Shown in pieces: positions 21,323-29,944 of a stretch of 64,000 nucleotides of DNA. This DNA is from Prasinococcaceae sp. CCMP 1430. Its lineage: Eukaryota > Prasinodermophyta > Palmophyllophyceae > Prasinococcales > Prasinococcaceae. Position 1 is the stretch's first letter; each line of letters opens with the position of its first letter. Both the position numbers and the translations under genes were made by a program. The notes below the pieces were generated by a model, which saw only the letters and a list, made by a program, of their open reading frames with translations, was not told where the DNA came from and did no database searches. The stretch spans positions 38,263 to 102,262 of the forward strand of contig RQSC01000027.1 in the NCBI GenBank assembly GCA_013416795.1, read 5' to 3'.

Positions 21323-21678
21323 CCGACTCAACAACTCGCGCTCGTCCGCCCCCGCACGCGCGTGGCCGCGCCACAAATAATAAGTAATCATGATTCAAAG
21401 CTGGCCCATGCAAGCCACCCACACACGCGAGAGCGCCCAGAAGTGCACACAATGGCAAAGAATGTTACTGCCGACGGCTCGCGAGTCCAGCCCTCTCGTC
21501 TGCTTGCGTGCCGTGGGCTGTACGCCCCTCAAAAGTTGAGTTTTTTTTGTGTGTGTGTGCGCGCGCGCGCGCGCGCGTGTTTGACGTCTGGTGTTTGACG
21601 TCCGGTGGCGCGCGCGCGCGCGTGTTTGACGTCTGGTGTGTGGGCGCGCATGTGTTTAGATGTGCGGTGCGAGGTCGA
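21323..21678. other. Convergent spacer with dinucleotide runs
   Basis: About 355 bp between the stops of the AAAP transporter and the ABCD gene; shared 3' flank. An AT-rich stretch (cacaaataataagtaatcatg) lies about 50 bp after the transporter stop and may be its 3' end. The rest is TG/CG dinucleotide runs and short repeats. Confidence 0.45.
21550..21645. repeat. Alternating TG/CG tract with repeated GTGTTTGACGTCTGGTG
   Basis: A GTGTGT/GCGCGC alternating purine-pyrimidine run is followed by three imperfect copies of a unit resembling GCGCGTGTTTGACGTCYGGTG. Likely a simple tandem expansion; such sequence can adopt Z-DNA. Confidence 0.65.
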
Positions 21679-23856
21679 TCACGGCTCGAGTTGCACGAGG
21701 GTCCATCCCTTCGTTGTCTCGCCGTTGCGTTCACCGTCGAACTTGAGCTCGAGCTGGTGGAACTTCCTCACTGCTACGCGGTGCGCGATGCTGAGCACAG
21801 TGACCCCCGCCTCTAAGCAGCGCTCGTACAGGTGGCGCTCACCGTCGGCACTCACGGCGCTGGTGCACTCGTCAAGAACCGCATACATCGGCCTGTGGTA
21901 GAGAAGGCGCGCCATGGCGAGGCGCTGGCGCTCGCCCCCACTGAGTAAATCGTCCCAGTTTTCCCTAGAGTCGAGCCCCTCGCCAAATCGCTTGGCGAGG
22001 TACCCCAGCTCCACCGCCTCGAGACACTCGATGACCAGCTGGTCGGCGGCTTGCTTGTCCAACTTGAAGGTCTCGTCCGCCCGGGGACCGCCCATCCCCG
22101 CGAGGTTCATGAAAGATCCAGCGCGCGAGCTGGGGTGCGAGCGCCCCCGAGCTTCGTGGAGCAGCGCGGCGGTCGACGAGTAGGGATAGAGCACCTGGTC
22201 GCGAAGGTTTCCGCTCACCAGGTACGGCTTCTGGCTGAGGTAAAAGATCGACTTCCCCGTCGGGCAGCTCACCGTGCCGGCCTGCGCCGGCCACAGCCCG
22301 GCGAGTACGCGGAACAGCGACGACTTGCCACTACCATTGGGCCCGGTCAGCAGCACGCTCTTTCCTTGTTCCACGTTGAAGCAGAGCTCACGCACCAGCG
22401 TGGTGCCGTCGGGGGAAGCGATGGTGACGCGATCGAAGCTGATCGTGTCGCCGCTCGTGCGCAGCGGTGGCGGCGGTGGCGGCGCGGTGTCGGTCTCGGC
22501 CGACGCCGGGGTTTCCCCGGCCCGCAGCTTGAGCGCCATGCGCTTCGCGGCGCCAGCGGCGAAGATCGATGATGGGCCCTCTTTCGCTAGGTGGTTCACC
22601 TGTTCAAGCAGCTCCGATACGCGGCTCGTGTGTCCCGCGACGGTGGTGACGCGCTTATACACCATCACCAGGTTGGACATTGCCTCCACATTGTTGCGCA
22701 GGAGACGCACCGTGCGGATGTACTTGTTGGTGAGCGTGAGCGAGTCCTCGCCGGTCCGTTTCAGGATCGACGCGTCGCCGGTCACGAAGAATCTGAGGAA
22801 GTTTCTGAAACCACCCGAGTAGACGGAGGTGAAGGTGCAAAGGGACATGGTGGATGCCGAGTACTTGAGGAGATAGTTGTCGGCGATCGAGTGCCAGAAC
22901 TTTTGCCCCGCGGTGGTGTCCACATGGCGCGCGAGTTTCTTGAAGGCGCCCGTCAGGATGGCGTTTTCGGCCTCGCCGCCGGGCGGGTCGTTGTATGCTA
23001 TCTCCTCGGCATGGTTGATCACGCGCGCGTGCGCCGATCGGTAGCTGCCTGACAGCGCACTCTCGATGCTCACGATGAGGGAGAGCGGCGGCGAGATGGC
23101 GCGCAGCACCATCGAGCTGATGATGAAGTGCCCGTACAGTGCGGCCTGACCCTTGACGCCGATGAGCTTGGTCAGCACCCCGGTAAATATGGCGATGTCC
23201 ACCACGGGCTTGAGGGTGTAGCCGTACAGCTCGGCGATGGAGGTGCAGAACTTGTCGACGTCATCGGTGATGCGCTGGTCGGCTGAGCGCATGCCCCCGA
23301 GCACGCTCGCGGTGTAGTACGCGCGGTTGTGCAGGTACTTGGCCTGCAGGTGTTTTGTGAGCCTCTCGCGGAAGCTCAGGGCGATCTGCGTCTGGCAGTA
23401 CTTCATGCCCGCGTTGAGGAATGACGCAGGCACGCAAAACGTCATGAAGCCGATGATCGACTTCCGGAACTCTTTGAATTTTTGCCCGACGATGTCCTCG
23501 GCCACCTTGCCCTCGACGTGCGTGAGATGGTTCGTGACGCTCGTGCGGTAGAGCAGCAGCGCGGTCTGCAGGTACACGAGCAGCGCACTCCGCGACAGCG
23601 GGTGCGGCATGCAAATCTTCAGGATGCGCACCAGGCGGCCGAGGAAAACGCGGTCGACGTCGACCTTGTGTCTCTTCGGTACCCCCGAGGTCTTGGAGCG
23701 CTCGAGCGCTACGTCGGCGGCCATCGAGCGGCGCGCGCTGCCCGCACGCGCGTACGCGGCGTACGCGGCCACCGCGACCAGCGAGCCGCCCCCGACCACC
23801 AGCGCTGTCTTGCGCCGCTGCGGACCCCCGAGCATCGTTGCCATCGCGGGCGCCAT
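21679..23856 (-). CDS. Peroxisomal ABC half-transporter, ABCD family
   Basis: Single exon, 725 aa. The first ATG is at 23856 (MAPAMATMLGGPQRRKTALV). The N-terminal two-thirds is the ABCD transmembrane domain, with RVFLGRLVRILKICMPHP, LLLYRTSVTNHLTHVEGK and the EAA-like loop HAEEIAYNDPPGGEAE, typical of ABCD (ALDP/PXA) proteins. The nucleotide-binding domain has Walker A GPNGSGKSSLFRVLAGLW, signature LSGGERQRLAMARLLYHRP, Walker B YAVLDECTSAVS and the H-loop histidine in IAHR. Half-transporters of this family dimerise in the peroxisome membrane and import very-long-chain acyl-CoAs for beta-oxidation. A basic N-terminus precedes the first helix. Alternative: a plastid or lysosomal (ABCD4-like) location. 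Confidence 0.9.
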   Translation of the reverse strand: MAPAMATMLGGPQRRKTALVVGGGSLVAVAAYAAYARAGSARRSMAADVALERSKTSGVPKRHKVDVDRVFLGRLVRILKICMPHPLSRSALLVYLQTALLLYRTSVTNHLTHVEGKVAEDIVGQKFKEFRKSIIGFMTFCVPASFLNAGMKYCQTQIALSFRERLTKHLQAKYLHNRAYYTASVLGGMRSADQRITDDVDKFCTSIAELYGYTLKPVVDIAIFTGVLTKLIGVKGQAALYGHFIISSMVLRAISPPLSLIVSIESALSGSYRSAHARVINHAEEIAYNDPPGGEAENAILTGAFKKLARHVDTTAGQKFWHSIADNYLLKYSASTMSLCTFTSVYSGGFRNFLRFFVTGDASILKRTGEDSLTLTNKYIRTVRLLRNNVEAMSNLVMVYKRVTTVAGHTSRVSELLEQVNHLAKEGPSSIFAAGAAKRMALKLRAGETPASAETDTAPPPPPPLRTSGDTISFDRVTIASPDGTTLVRELCFNVEQGKSVLLTGPNGSGKSSLFRVLAGLWPAQAGTVSCPTGKSIFYLSQKPYLVSGNLRDQVLYPYSSTAALLHEARGRSHPSSRAGSFMNLAGMGGPRADETFKLDKQAADQLVIECLEAVELGYLAKRFGEGLDSRENWDDLLSGGERQRLAMARLLYHRPMYAVLDECTSAVSADGERHLYERCLEAGVTVLSIAHRVAVRKFHQLELKFDGERNGETTKGWTLVQLEP

Positions 23857-24312
23857 CGCACGTGCGCGTGCGCGTGCGCGTGCGACGCCGCCGTGCACGG
23901 CGCGCGGCCCTCGGGCGCCTCGCTGGCGCCCGCCGCGCGAGAAAAAAAAAAAATCCCCACACAGACGAAAATCTGATGCAGAAAATCAGACAAACCAAAC
24001 CTGTGCTAGGGCTTTGAGGCGGCGAGCGCAAAAGAGAGCGTAAACCGCACTTTTCATCCAGGAAATGCGAACGCGCGCGCGCGGCCGTGCTTGGGCGGGG
24101 GCGGGACGAACCCATGGAAAGAAAGGAGAGTTCAATCGAGGTTTGGCAAATACAGTATGGCTACACCAAGGTTGTGTTTACTGTTTAAACTTTAAAGAGC
24201 TCCGGATCTGGCATGTGAGCTCTCCCGTGCGTTGGAGATCCTTGGCGAGCGATTTCCAACCGCCGCCGCCGAATCGACGCGCGCGAGGCGCGCCCGCGCC
24301 GGGGCGAAACAC

Positions 24313-24325
24313 CCATCAAAACGCA
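24313..24325 (-). promoter_or_regulatory. TGCGTTTTGATGG motif, copy 2
   Basis: Reads TGCGTTTTGATGG on the minus strand, pointing toward the ABCD gene, about 460 bp upstream of its ATG. It forms an inverted pair with the copy at 24500. Confidence 0.45.
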
Positions 24326-24499
24326 TCACGTTGTAAACCCCCGCAAAGAACCCAAATACTTTCACAGCAAACGCGCACACCACGATACCAGTGCGCGTAA
24401 GCACGTTCACGTACGTTCTCTGTGCTGTCCAGTTCGGGGCGGGGGGGGCAGCAGCAGCAACGTGCCGTGTGATGGGGCGTGCTCGAGCCGCGCCGCGGG

Positions 24500-24512
24500 T
24501 GCGTTTTGATGG
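24500..24512 (+). promoter_or_regulatory. TGCGTTTTGATGG motif, copy 3
   Basis: Exact 13-mer on the plus strand, pointing toward the TOGARAM gene, about 590 bp upstream of its ATG. Confidence 0.45.
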
Positions 24513-25020
24513 GGTTCGGTTCCGGTTCCCCCGCGCGCCGCGGGCGAGCGCGCGCGGCGCGCGCGCGCTGCGGCGGGGGGCGGGGGTAGGTAGGTACGGG
24601 TAGTACTGTACAGTACTTGGGGGGCACCTCCAGCCAGCACCGGCCCGGCCGCTCCGCCGCGGGACGGGCGGCGCAGCGCCCGCGCGAATCGACCGCGCGC
24701 GCGCGAGCGCGCGGCGCGGCGCGTGAGGGCGGGAGAGGGCGGGCGCCAACCAAACCGTCGCGAGAGGTCTGCGCGCCGCAGCGAGGACCACAGAGCGTGG
24801 GCCGCGCGCCCCGGCGGGGGAGGCCCTCCCCCCCACCAACCCCAGCCCTCCCTCCGCCCTCCCCAGCGGACCTCCCTGCCGCCCCACCTCGGGGGGTGGC
24901 AGCGAGTCGCGCGGTGCGGGCTGAGCGGCCCAGCCTTGGTGCTTGCGCTGCGCGTGGCACACCTTTGCGGCGAGAGGCTGGTCGGGCGGGCGCAGAGGGG
25001 CAGTGAGGCCTAGGCCGTCT

Positions 25021-25077
25021 GCAGGCGAGCGGGCGGGCGGGCGGGCGGGCGCGCAAGCGGGCGGGCGGGCGGGTGGC
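25021..25077. repeat. GGGC simple repeat, G-quadruplex-prone
   Basis: Runs of GGGC interrupted once by gcgcaagc, ending 18 bp before the ATG at 25095. Multiple G-triplets in close spacing fit a G-quadruplex in the 5' UTR or promoter; this is inference. Confidence 0.65.
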
Positions 25078-25094
25078 TTTTACCAGCGACGGAG

Positions 25095-28000
25095 ATGTGG
25101 GCTGCCGGAGAGGGCGGCACCGGCGCCCCGGGGGACGTGCAGGTCGGCGCAACGGGCGGGCGGCCGGCTGCGACGCGGGGTGGCTCTTTCGGCGTGGGCG
25201 CAGGTGCGGGTGCTGGAATGGGCGACAGCAGCACCGGGGGCGCGCATGACGCGATGTTGGACTACGCGGGCGCGCCGGGTGGCGTGGCCGAAGATAGCAG
25301 CGGCAGCGCGGCCTTCATGAGTCGGCCCTCGATTCTGCGCACCCCTCCAGCCCCCCCCGGCGTCGAAGCCGGCTTTATCACAGGCAAGGGAGCGGGAGCC
25401 TCGTGGAATGACTGGGGCGAGTACGGGGACTCGGCGCCCTCGAGCGCGCAGGGAGGGGGGGGGGCTCCCTCGTCGTCCCGGAAGTACACGCAGAGCCATC
25501 GAGAACAACAAGAGCGAGACCACCCACGTCATGAGAGGACCGTCAGTGGGGCCAGAGAAGGCGCAGGAGCACCCTGGTCGAGGAAACTTGGTGGTGGCAG
25601 CAGCGACAGAAGCAACGCGGGCAACGAGCCCGTGTCGCTCACCGGATCGTCGCCGCAGCCCCCACAAATACCGCCGCAGCGCCGACAAATGTCGCCGCAG
25701 CGCCGACAAGTGCGTGCCCTGTCGCATCAGATCGAGCAGCAGCGGCAGATGCTGAAACAACAAGAGCTCGAGCTGGGGCAAGAGCAGACGCACGCGCAAC
25801 GAACAAGCGAACTGCCTGCCGCGAGGTCCGTTCTCGAAGCGGCGGCGTGGCACTCCGCGCCTGCTCGAACACTCGAGGCTGCCGATCCTCTCGGCGCGAG
25901 GCGGCGCGCGGGGATGGAGGCGGCGTCGGCCGACTTTGTGGGCGCCGGACGGGAGGGGGACAAGAGCTTCGGCTTCGTCCCGGCATCCGTCGTGCGCGAC
26001 CTTGACGCGAAAGACTGGAAGGTGCGCGCGGCCGCGGTGGAGACACTCGAGCGAGAGCTGGAGCGGCTATCTCCTCGCAGCGTGGACGCGCTGTCGCCTC
26101 ACCTCGGTCCGCTCTCCGCGTTCATCCTCTCCCTGCTCCGAGACACAAACTTCAAGGTCTCCCTCACGGCCGCGCGTATCACTGCTGCGCTCGTTCGCAA
26201 GGCCGGGCCGGCCATCGTCGCCCATGTGCCCTCGCTGGTCAAAGAGCTCTGCCGGAAGCTGGGGGATGCAAAGGTAGTCGTGCGGCAGGAGAGCCTCAAA
26301 GTCTTTGCGCGGCTGATCAGCACCGTGGATGCACCCGACGCGGTGCTCTCGGAGCTGCACACGGAAGCCTTCTACAGCGGTAATCCCTATGGCAGCAGCT
26401 GGCGCGCGCGAGAGGAAGTGTGCAATGTGTCCACGCAGGCTTTACTCGCGGCTCCGGAGAGGCTACAGATGCACCAGGTAGTGAACTCGCTAGCCGAGGC
26501 GCTCGCTGATGGCAAAGATCGCGTGCGAGCGGCGGCCACTGAAGCTCTGGCAGTTGCGCATTCGCATGCGGGCGAGGCGGTCTTGCTTCCCCTACTGAGC
26601 GCGGCGATGGGCAGAGCAAATGTCAGCCCAGGCTGCGAACGGAGCGTTATGGAGCGGCTGGCGTCCAGGGCTCCATTGCCCAAGTTGAATGCCGACGGAC
26701 TGGTGGAGGTCAAAAATGTCAACGTGGCCGTGCCCGCTGCCGCTGACCTCGATATGGGTCTCGCCCACAACGACGGCGCCTCGGACGGCTTTGCGAATGG
26801 CGCGGTGGCAGGTAGGCGCGCACAGGCGGGCGGGCGAGCCAAGCTCAAGCTTGACCTGGGCAACGTCGATGGGCCCGCTGAGCGCAGGCGCTCGCCAGCG
26901 CGGGTGGTTGTTGAGCCGCGCACTCGTCATCGCAGTCCCACGAGTAGCCCGCCCGACGAGCAGCAGCGACCTGTGAATTACGGCGAGAACAGGACACCCC
27001 TCATGGGCCCCGATGTGTCCAGGAATCAGCCTCCTGGAGCTCGCATGGGGCGCCGCGAAGGCGCGGCAAGGTCAACGGTGCGCAGAGGCCTCGATTTGGA
27101 CCTCGGCGACGATGTCGCTGCCACGCCGCCATTCGAGCTCAGAAATCCGCAGCTCTCACGAGGCGAGAGCGGCGCGGACGTCGGGCGCCGGCCGGATGGG
27201 AGCGATCTGTGGCTCCCATCTAGCAGCGCTTCCTTTACAAGCGGCACGATGCACACACCGTCGGGATCCATGAGCGCGCGCGTGCCGGGAGCAACTCCGG
27301 GGTCGGTGAGGGGACGGCTCGATATCCTCAAGCGCCGGCAGGAGACCCGGCGTGTGCATTCGGCGAATCCACCCTCGACGATCAAACGAGCATCGTCGGA
27401 CCTGAGTGTCTTCGCGCGCGCCGCGAGCGCGATTGACCACTGGGATGACGGTGTCAATACCCCGCTGTCAGCCCCGGGTGGAAGCGTGCTCCGGGAGCAG
27501 AATTTTTCGCCGCATGCTGCTGAGATGAGTGAGTTCCCTGCCGAGGGCTACGTGCCCCCGCGGCGGCCGGTGCAGCTCTCAAAAGCCACACTGGCGCGTC
27601 GCGAGGCGCGCGAGCGCAAGGCGCTCGCTGAAGCGGAGGGCGGGACTGAACCCATGCGCTCTGGCAGGTCTTCGGGCAATGGCACGCCGCGCGGCGAGGG
27701 TGCGCGGACATTGAAGAGTCCCTCGCACAGTGTTCTCGAGACATCCGAGCTCACCCGCGCAGAGTCTCCAGAAGCAGATATGCGACGGACGGTCACGACC
27801 CTAACGGACGCCATCTTGACTCGCGCTACTGAGCTCGACTGGGAGCAGCAGTTCCGCGCGATCACGATGGCGCGCCGCCTTGTTGTGCACCACGCTCAGG
27901 TAGTGGTCCCGCACGTGCATGCACTCACGCTGGCTCTGATCCCGACGACCGAGAGTCTGCGCTCTCATGTATCCAAGAATGCGCTTGTCTGCTTCAGGGA

Positions 28001-29333
28001 GATGTTCACAAACCTAGGGCGATCAATGGACCCAGAGCTCGAGAAGGCCGTGTTACAGCTCGCCAAGCGCGCGGGTGAGGGCTCGACGTTCCTTAGTGCG
28101 GAGGCCGACCGCGCCATGCGGGCCATGATGGGATCAGTTGGTGACACGCGCGGCATCCTCGCTCTCGTCGGCGCCCTGAGCAACAAGAGCAAGGCGGCGA
28201 TCATGCGCGCGGCAGCGCACCTCGACGAATACACCGTGCGCGTCGGCCAACGCTTCTTCTCCTCCAGCTCATATCGAGACTGCCTTGACAGGCTCTTCAT
28301 GGCAGCCGTAGGGCTGCTCGAGCAGGGGTCGATCGAGACCCGAACGCACGCCAAGCGCATTCTGTACCACATCGGTCAGTTCGCCATGGCAGAAGGGCCC
28401 AGTGAGCTCGAGAGAATCACGCGCAAGTGCGCTAACGACTCCAAGCGCAAGGCGGTCATGTCAATCGTCCAAAACCCCAAAGGAGCGCCGGCACCCGTAC
28501 ACTCGCAGTCACGCGGCAGCCGCATCAAGGCGGGCTCCGCGGGCAGCTCTCGATTGAGAGCCAACAGCTTGGCGGGTTCGCCCAATTATCCCGATAGTGG
28601 TGGCAGTGGCAGCGCTGGGGGTAGTGGGCGCCAGCACAGTGGAGGAAAGGTTGCAGGCGTGCAGGGCAGTGGCCCGGCACTCGGTGGTGCGCAGGCGCAG
28701 GAAATGGAGGAGGCAGTGCAGGCGCTGCTCAACAAGGTGGGTGCGAAGGACTGGCGCGAGCGCTCCGAGGGCATCAAGGAGCTCGAGCGCGCCATCGGCA
28801 TGAAGTGGCACCGGGGTATGGCCGCGCATTCGGTCGCCGTATTCGACGCTATGGTTCAGCGGCTCAGAGATGGCAACTCGAAGGTGAACGTCCTCGCGCT
28901 CCAGTCGCTTAGCCGCATGCTCCCCCTCGTCGGCGAGTCGGTGGTGCCCGTGCTCAACACTTTGGTGCCCGCCTTGGGAACAAATCTCGGCGCAACCAAC
29001 TCAAATATCTCGTCCGCGGCCGTCGACTGCATGCGCACGCTCACGCACTCGCTGTCGGACCCTTCGCGACTGGTGCAGCATGTCGCGCACTTCGCCAAGT
29101 TCACTGCGCGCGGGAAGCCGGCCATGATGCTGTCCATCACGTCGACGCTAGGTGACCTACTGGATGGGTGCTGGGAGTCGCGACCCCAGCTCGTGCATCG
29201 CCACGTCGTCCCGTGCGTGGTAGCTCTCGCGGGCGGCGCGCAGAACGCCGATTGCAGGGCTGCCGTTTCCGACCTGAAGACTCGGCTGGTGGCCCTCGAC
29301 CCTGAGTTCGCGAGCGCCCTCGGCAGGAGGTGA
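25095..29333 (+). CDS. TOGARAM1: TOGARAM1/crescerin-like axonemal TOG-array protein
   Basis: Single exon, 1,412 aa. TOG/HEAT blocks are separated by disordered Ser/Arg/Pro linkers. Residues about 295-540 (FVPASVVRDLDAKDWKVRAA...) form one TOG domain with a clear first HEAT repeat. Residues about 895-1130 (LDWEQQFRAITMARRLVVHH, SLRSHVSKNALVCFREMF, LGRSMDPELEKAVLQLAKRA) match TOG3 of TOGARAM1, including the DWExQ...iRRL and LRS.VsknA signatures. Residues about 1210-1410 (GAKDWRERSEGIKELERAI, DGNSKVNVLALQSLSRMLP) match TOG4. Animal TOGARAM1 (about 1,700 aa, four TOGs) polymerises tubulin in the cilium. Only three TOGs are clear here; the first may be lost or diverged. Intron-free despite its length. 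Confidence 0.85.
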   Translation: MWAAGEGGTGAPGDVQVGATGGRPAATRGGSFGVGAGAGAGMGDSSTGGAHDAMLDYAGAPGGVAEDSSGSAAFMSRPSILRTPPAPPGVEAGFITGKGAGASWNDWGEYGDSAPSSAQGGGGAPSSSRKYTQSHREQQERDHPRHERTVSGAREGAGAPWSRKLGGGSSDRSNAGNEPVSLTGSSPQPPQIPPQRRQMSPQRRQVRALSHQIEQQRQMLKQQELELGQEQTHAQRTSELPAARSVLEAAAWHSAPARTLEAADPLGARRRAGMEAASADFVGAGREGDKSFGFVPASVVRDLDAKDWKVRAAAVETLERELERLSPRSVDALSPHLGPLSAFILSLLRDTNFKVSLTAARITAALVRKAGPAIVAHVPSLVKELCRKLGDAKVVVRQESLKVFARLISTVDAPDAVLSELHTEAFYSGNPYGSSWRAREEVCNVSTQALLAAPERLQMHQVVNSLAEALADGKDRVRAAATEALAVAHSHAGEAVLLPLLSAAMGRANVSPGCERSVMERLASRAPLPKLNADGLVEVKNVNVAVPAAADLDMGLAHNDGASDGFANGAVAGRRAQAGGRAKLKLDLGNVDGPAERRRSPARVVVEPRTRHRSPTSSPPDEQQRPVNYGENRTPLMGPDVSRNQPPGARMGRREGAARSTVRRGLDLDLGDDVAATPPFELRNPQLSRGESGADVGRRPDGSDLWLPSSSASFTSGTMHTPSGSMSARVPGATPGSVRGRLDILKRRQETRRVHSANPPSTIKRASSDLSVFARAASAIDHWDDGVNTPLSAPGGSVLREQNFSPHAAEMSEFPAEGYVPPRRPVQLSKATLARREARERKALAEAEGGTEPMRSGRSSGNGTPRGEGARTLKSPSHSVLETSELTRAESPEADMRRTVTTLTDAILTRATELDWEQQFRAITMARRLVVHHAQVVVPHVHALTLALIPTTESLRSHVSKNALVCFREMFTNLGRSMDPELEKAVLQLAKRAGEGSTFLSAEADRAMRAMMGSVGDTRGILALVGALSNKSKAAIMRAAAHLDEYTVRVGQRFFSSSSYRDCLDRLFMAAVGLLEQGSIETRTHAKRILYHIGQFAMAEGPSELERITRKCANDSKRKAVMSIVQNPKGAPAPVHSQSRGSRIKAGSAGSSRLRANSLAGSPNYPDSGGSGSAGGSGRQHSGGKVAGVQGSGPALGGAQAQEMEEAVQALLNKVGAKDWRERSEGIKELERAIGMKWHRGMAAHSVAVFDAMVQRLRDGNSKVNVLALQSLSRMLPLVGESVVPVLNTLVPALGTNLGATNSNISSAAVDCMRTLTHSLSDPSRLVQHVAHFAKFTARGKPAMMLSITSTLGDLLDGCWESRPQLVHRHVVPCVVALAGGAQNADCRAAVSDLKTRLVALDPEFASALGRR

Positions 29334-29944
29334 CAGCGGGCCCCGCGCCCGCGCCTGCTGGCTATTGAATTTGTTTGTTTAAGCCATGGCACACGCCGCC
29401 GTTCCCAGCCCCTCCATCCCCTCCGCACCAGCCCCGCCCGCCGCCGCCGGCATCCGAGCACCGCGCCTCCGCCAACTGTCCGCCGCCGCCGCGCTACCGC
29501 CGCGAGCGGCGTTGGCGCGTTCCCCCGCTCTCGCTGCGCTGCGCTTCGCGGGACGGGGAGGGGGGGAGGGAGCGCGGCGTGGGGAAAAAAAAAAACTTCC
29601 CTCGGTGCATTCATTCTGACCTCCGTCACATCAGACACGTTGGCGTCGGAAATGCATGCGCGGTGATGTGCGCGCACTGCCGGGAAAGGCGCGCGCGGTG
29701 CGGCCGCGCGGCGGCAAGGTAGGCGTGGGTGAGGTGTGCGGGCGCGGGCTGCGCTGAGGGGGCGGGCGCAGTGATAGGGCTCGGCAGGCCTGGCGCCGGC
29801 GCGTGCTCGGACGGCGCCGCGCCGCAGACGCCGCCGGAGTGCGTGAGCGCCGGGGTGGCGCACGTGGCGACAGAGGCGGACGATGTGACAGCGGCTGCGC
29901 CGCTGACGACGAGCGCTGCCGCGGCAGCAGAAGCGGCGGCGGCA
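29334..29944. other. Tandem spacer / possible 5' extension of the demethylase
   Basis: About 610 bp between the TOGARAM stop and the chosen demethylase ATG. A tract gggaaaaaaaaaaactt lies at 29581. From 29729 an Ala-rich open frame runs into the demethylase without ATG, so an upstream exon with the true start is possible (for example from ATG 29658, a donor-like site follows at about 29719). Confidence 0.4.

Larger units (their letters stand above)
23857..25094. promoter_or_regulatory. Long divergent promoter region (ABCD / TOGARAM)
   Basis: About 1.24 kb with no supported coding. It contains a poly-A stretch (23941), GCTAGGGCTTT (24005), two TGCGTTTTGATGG copies in opposite orientation (24313 and 24500), a palindromic agtactgtacagtact at about 24602, and a GGGC run just before the TOGARAM ATG. 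Confidence 0.5.
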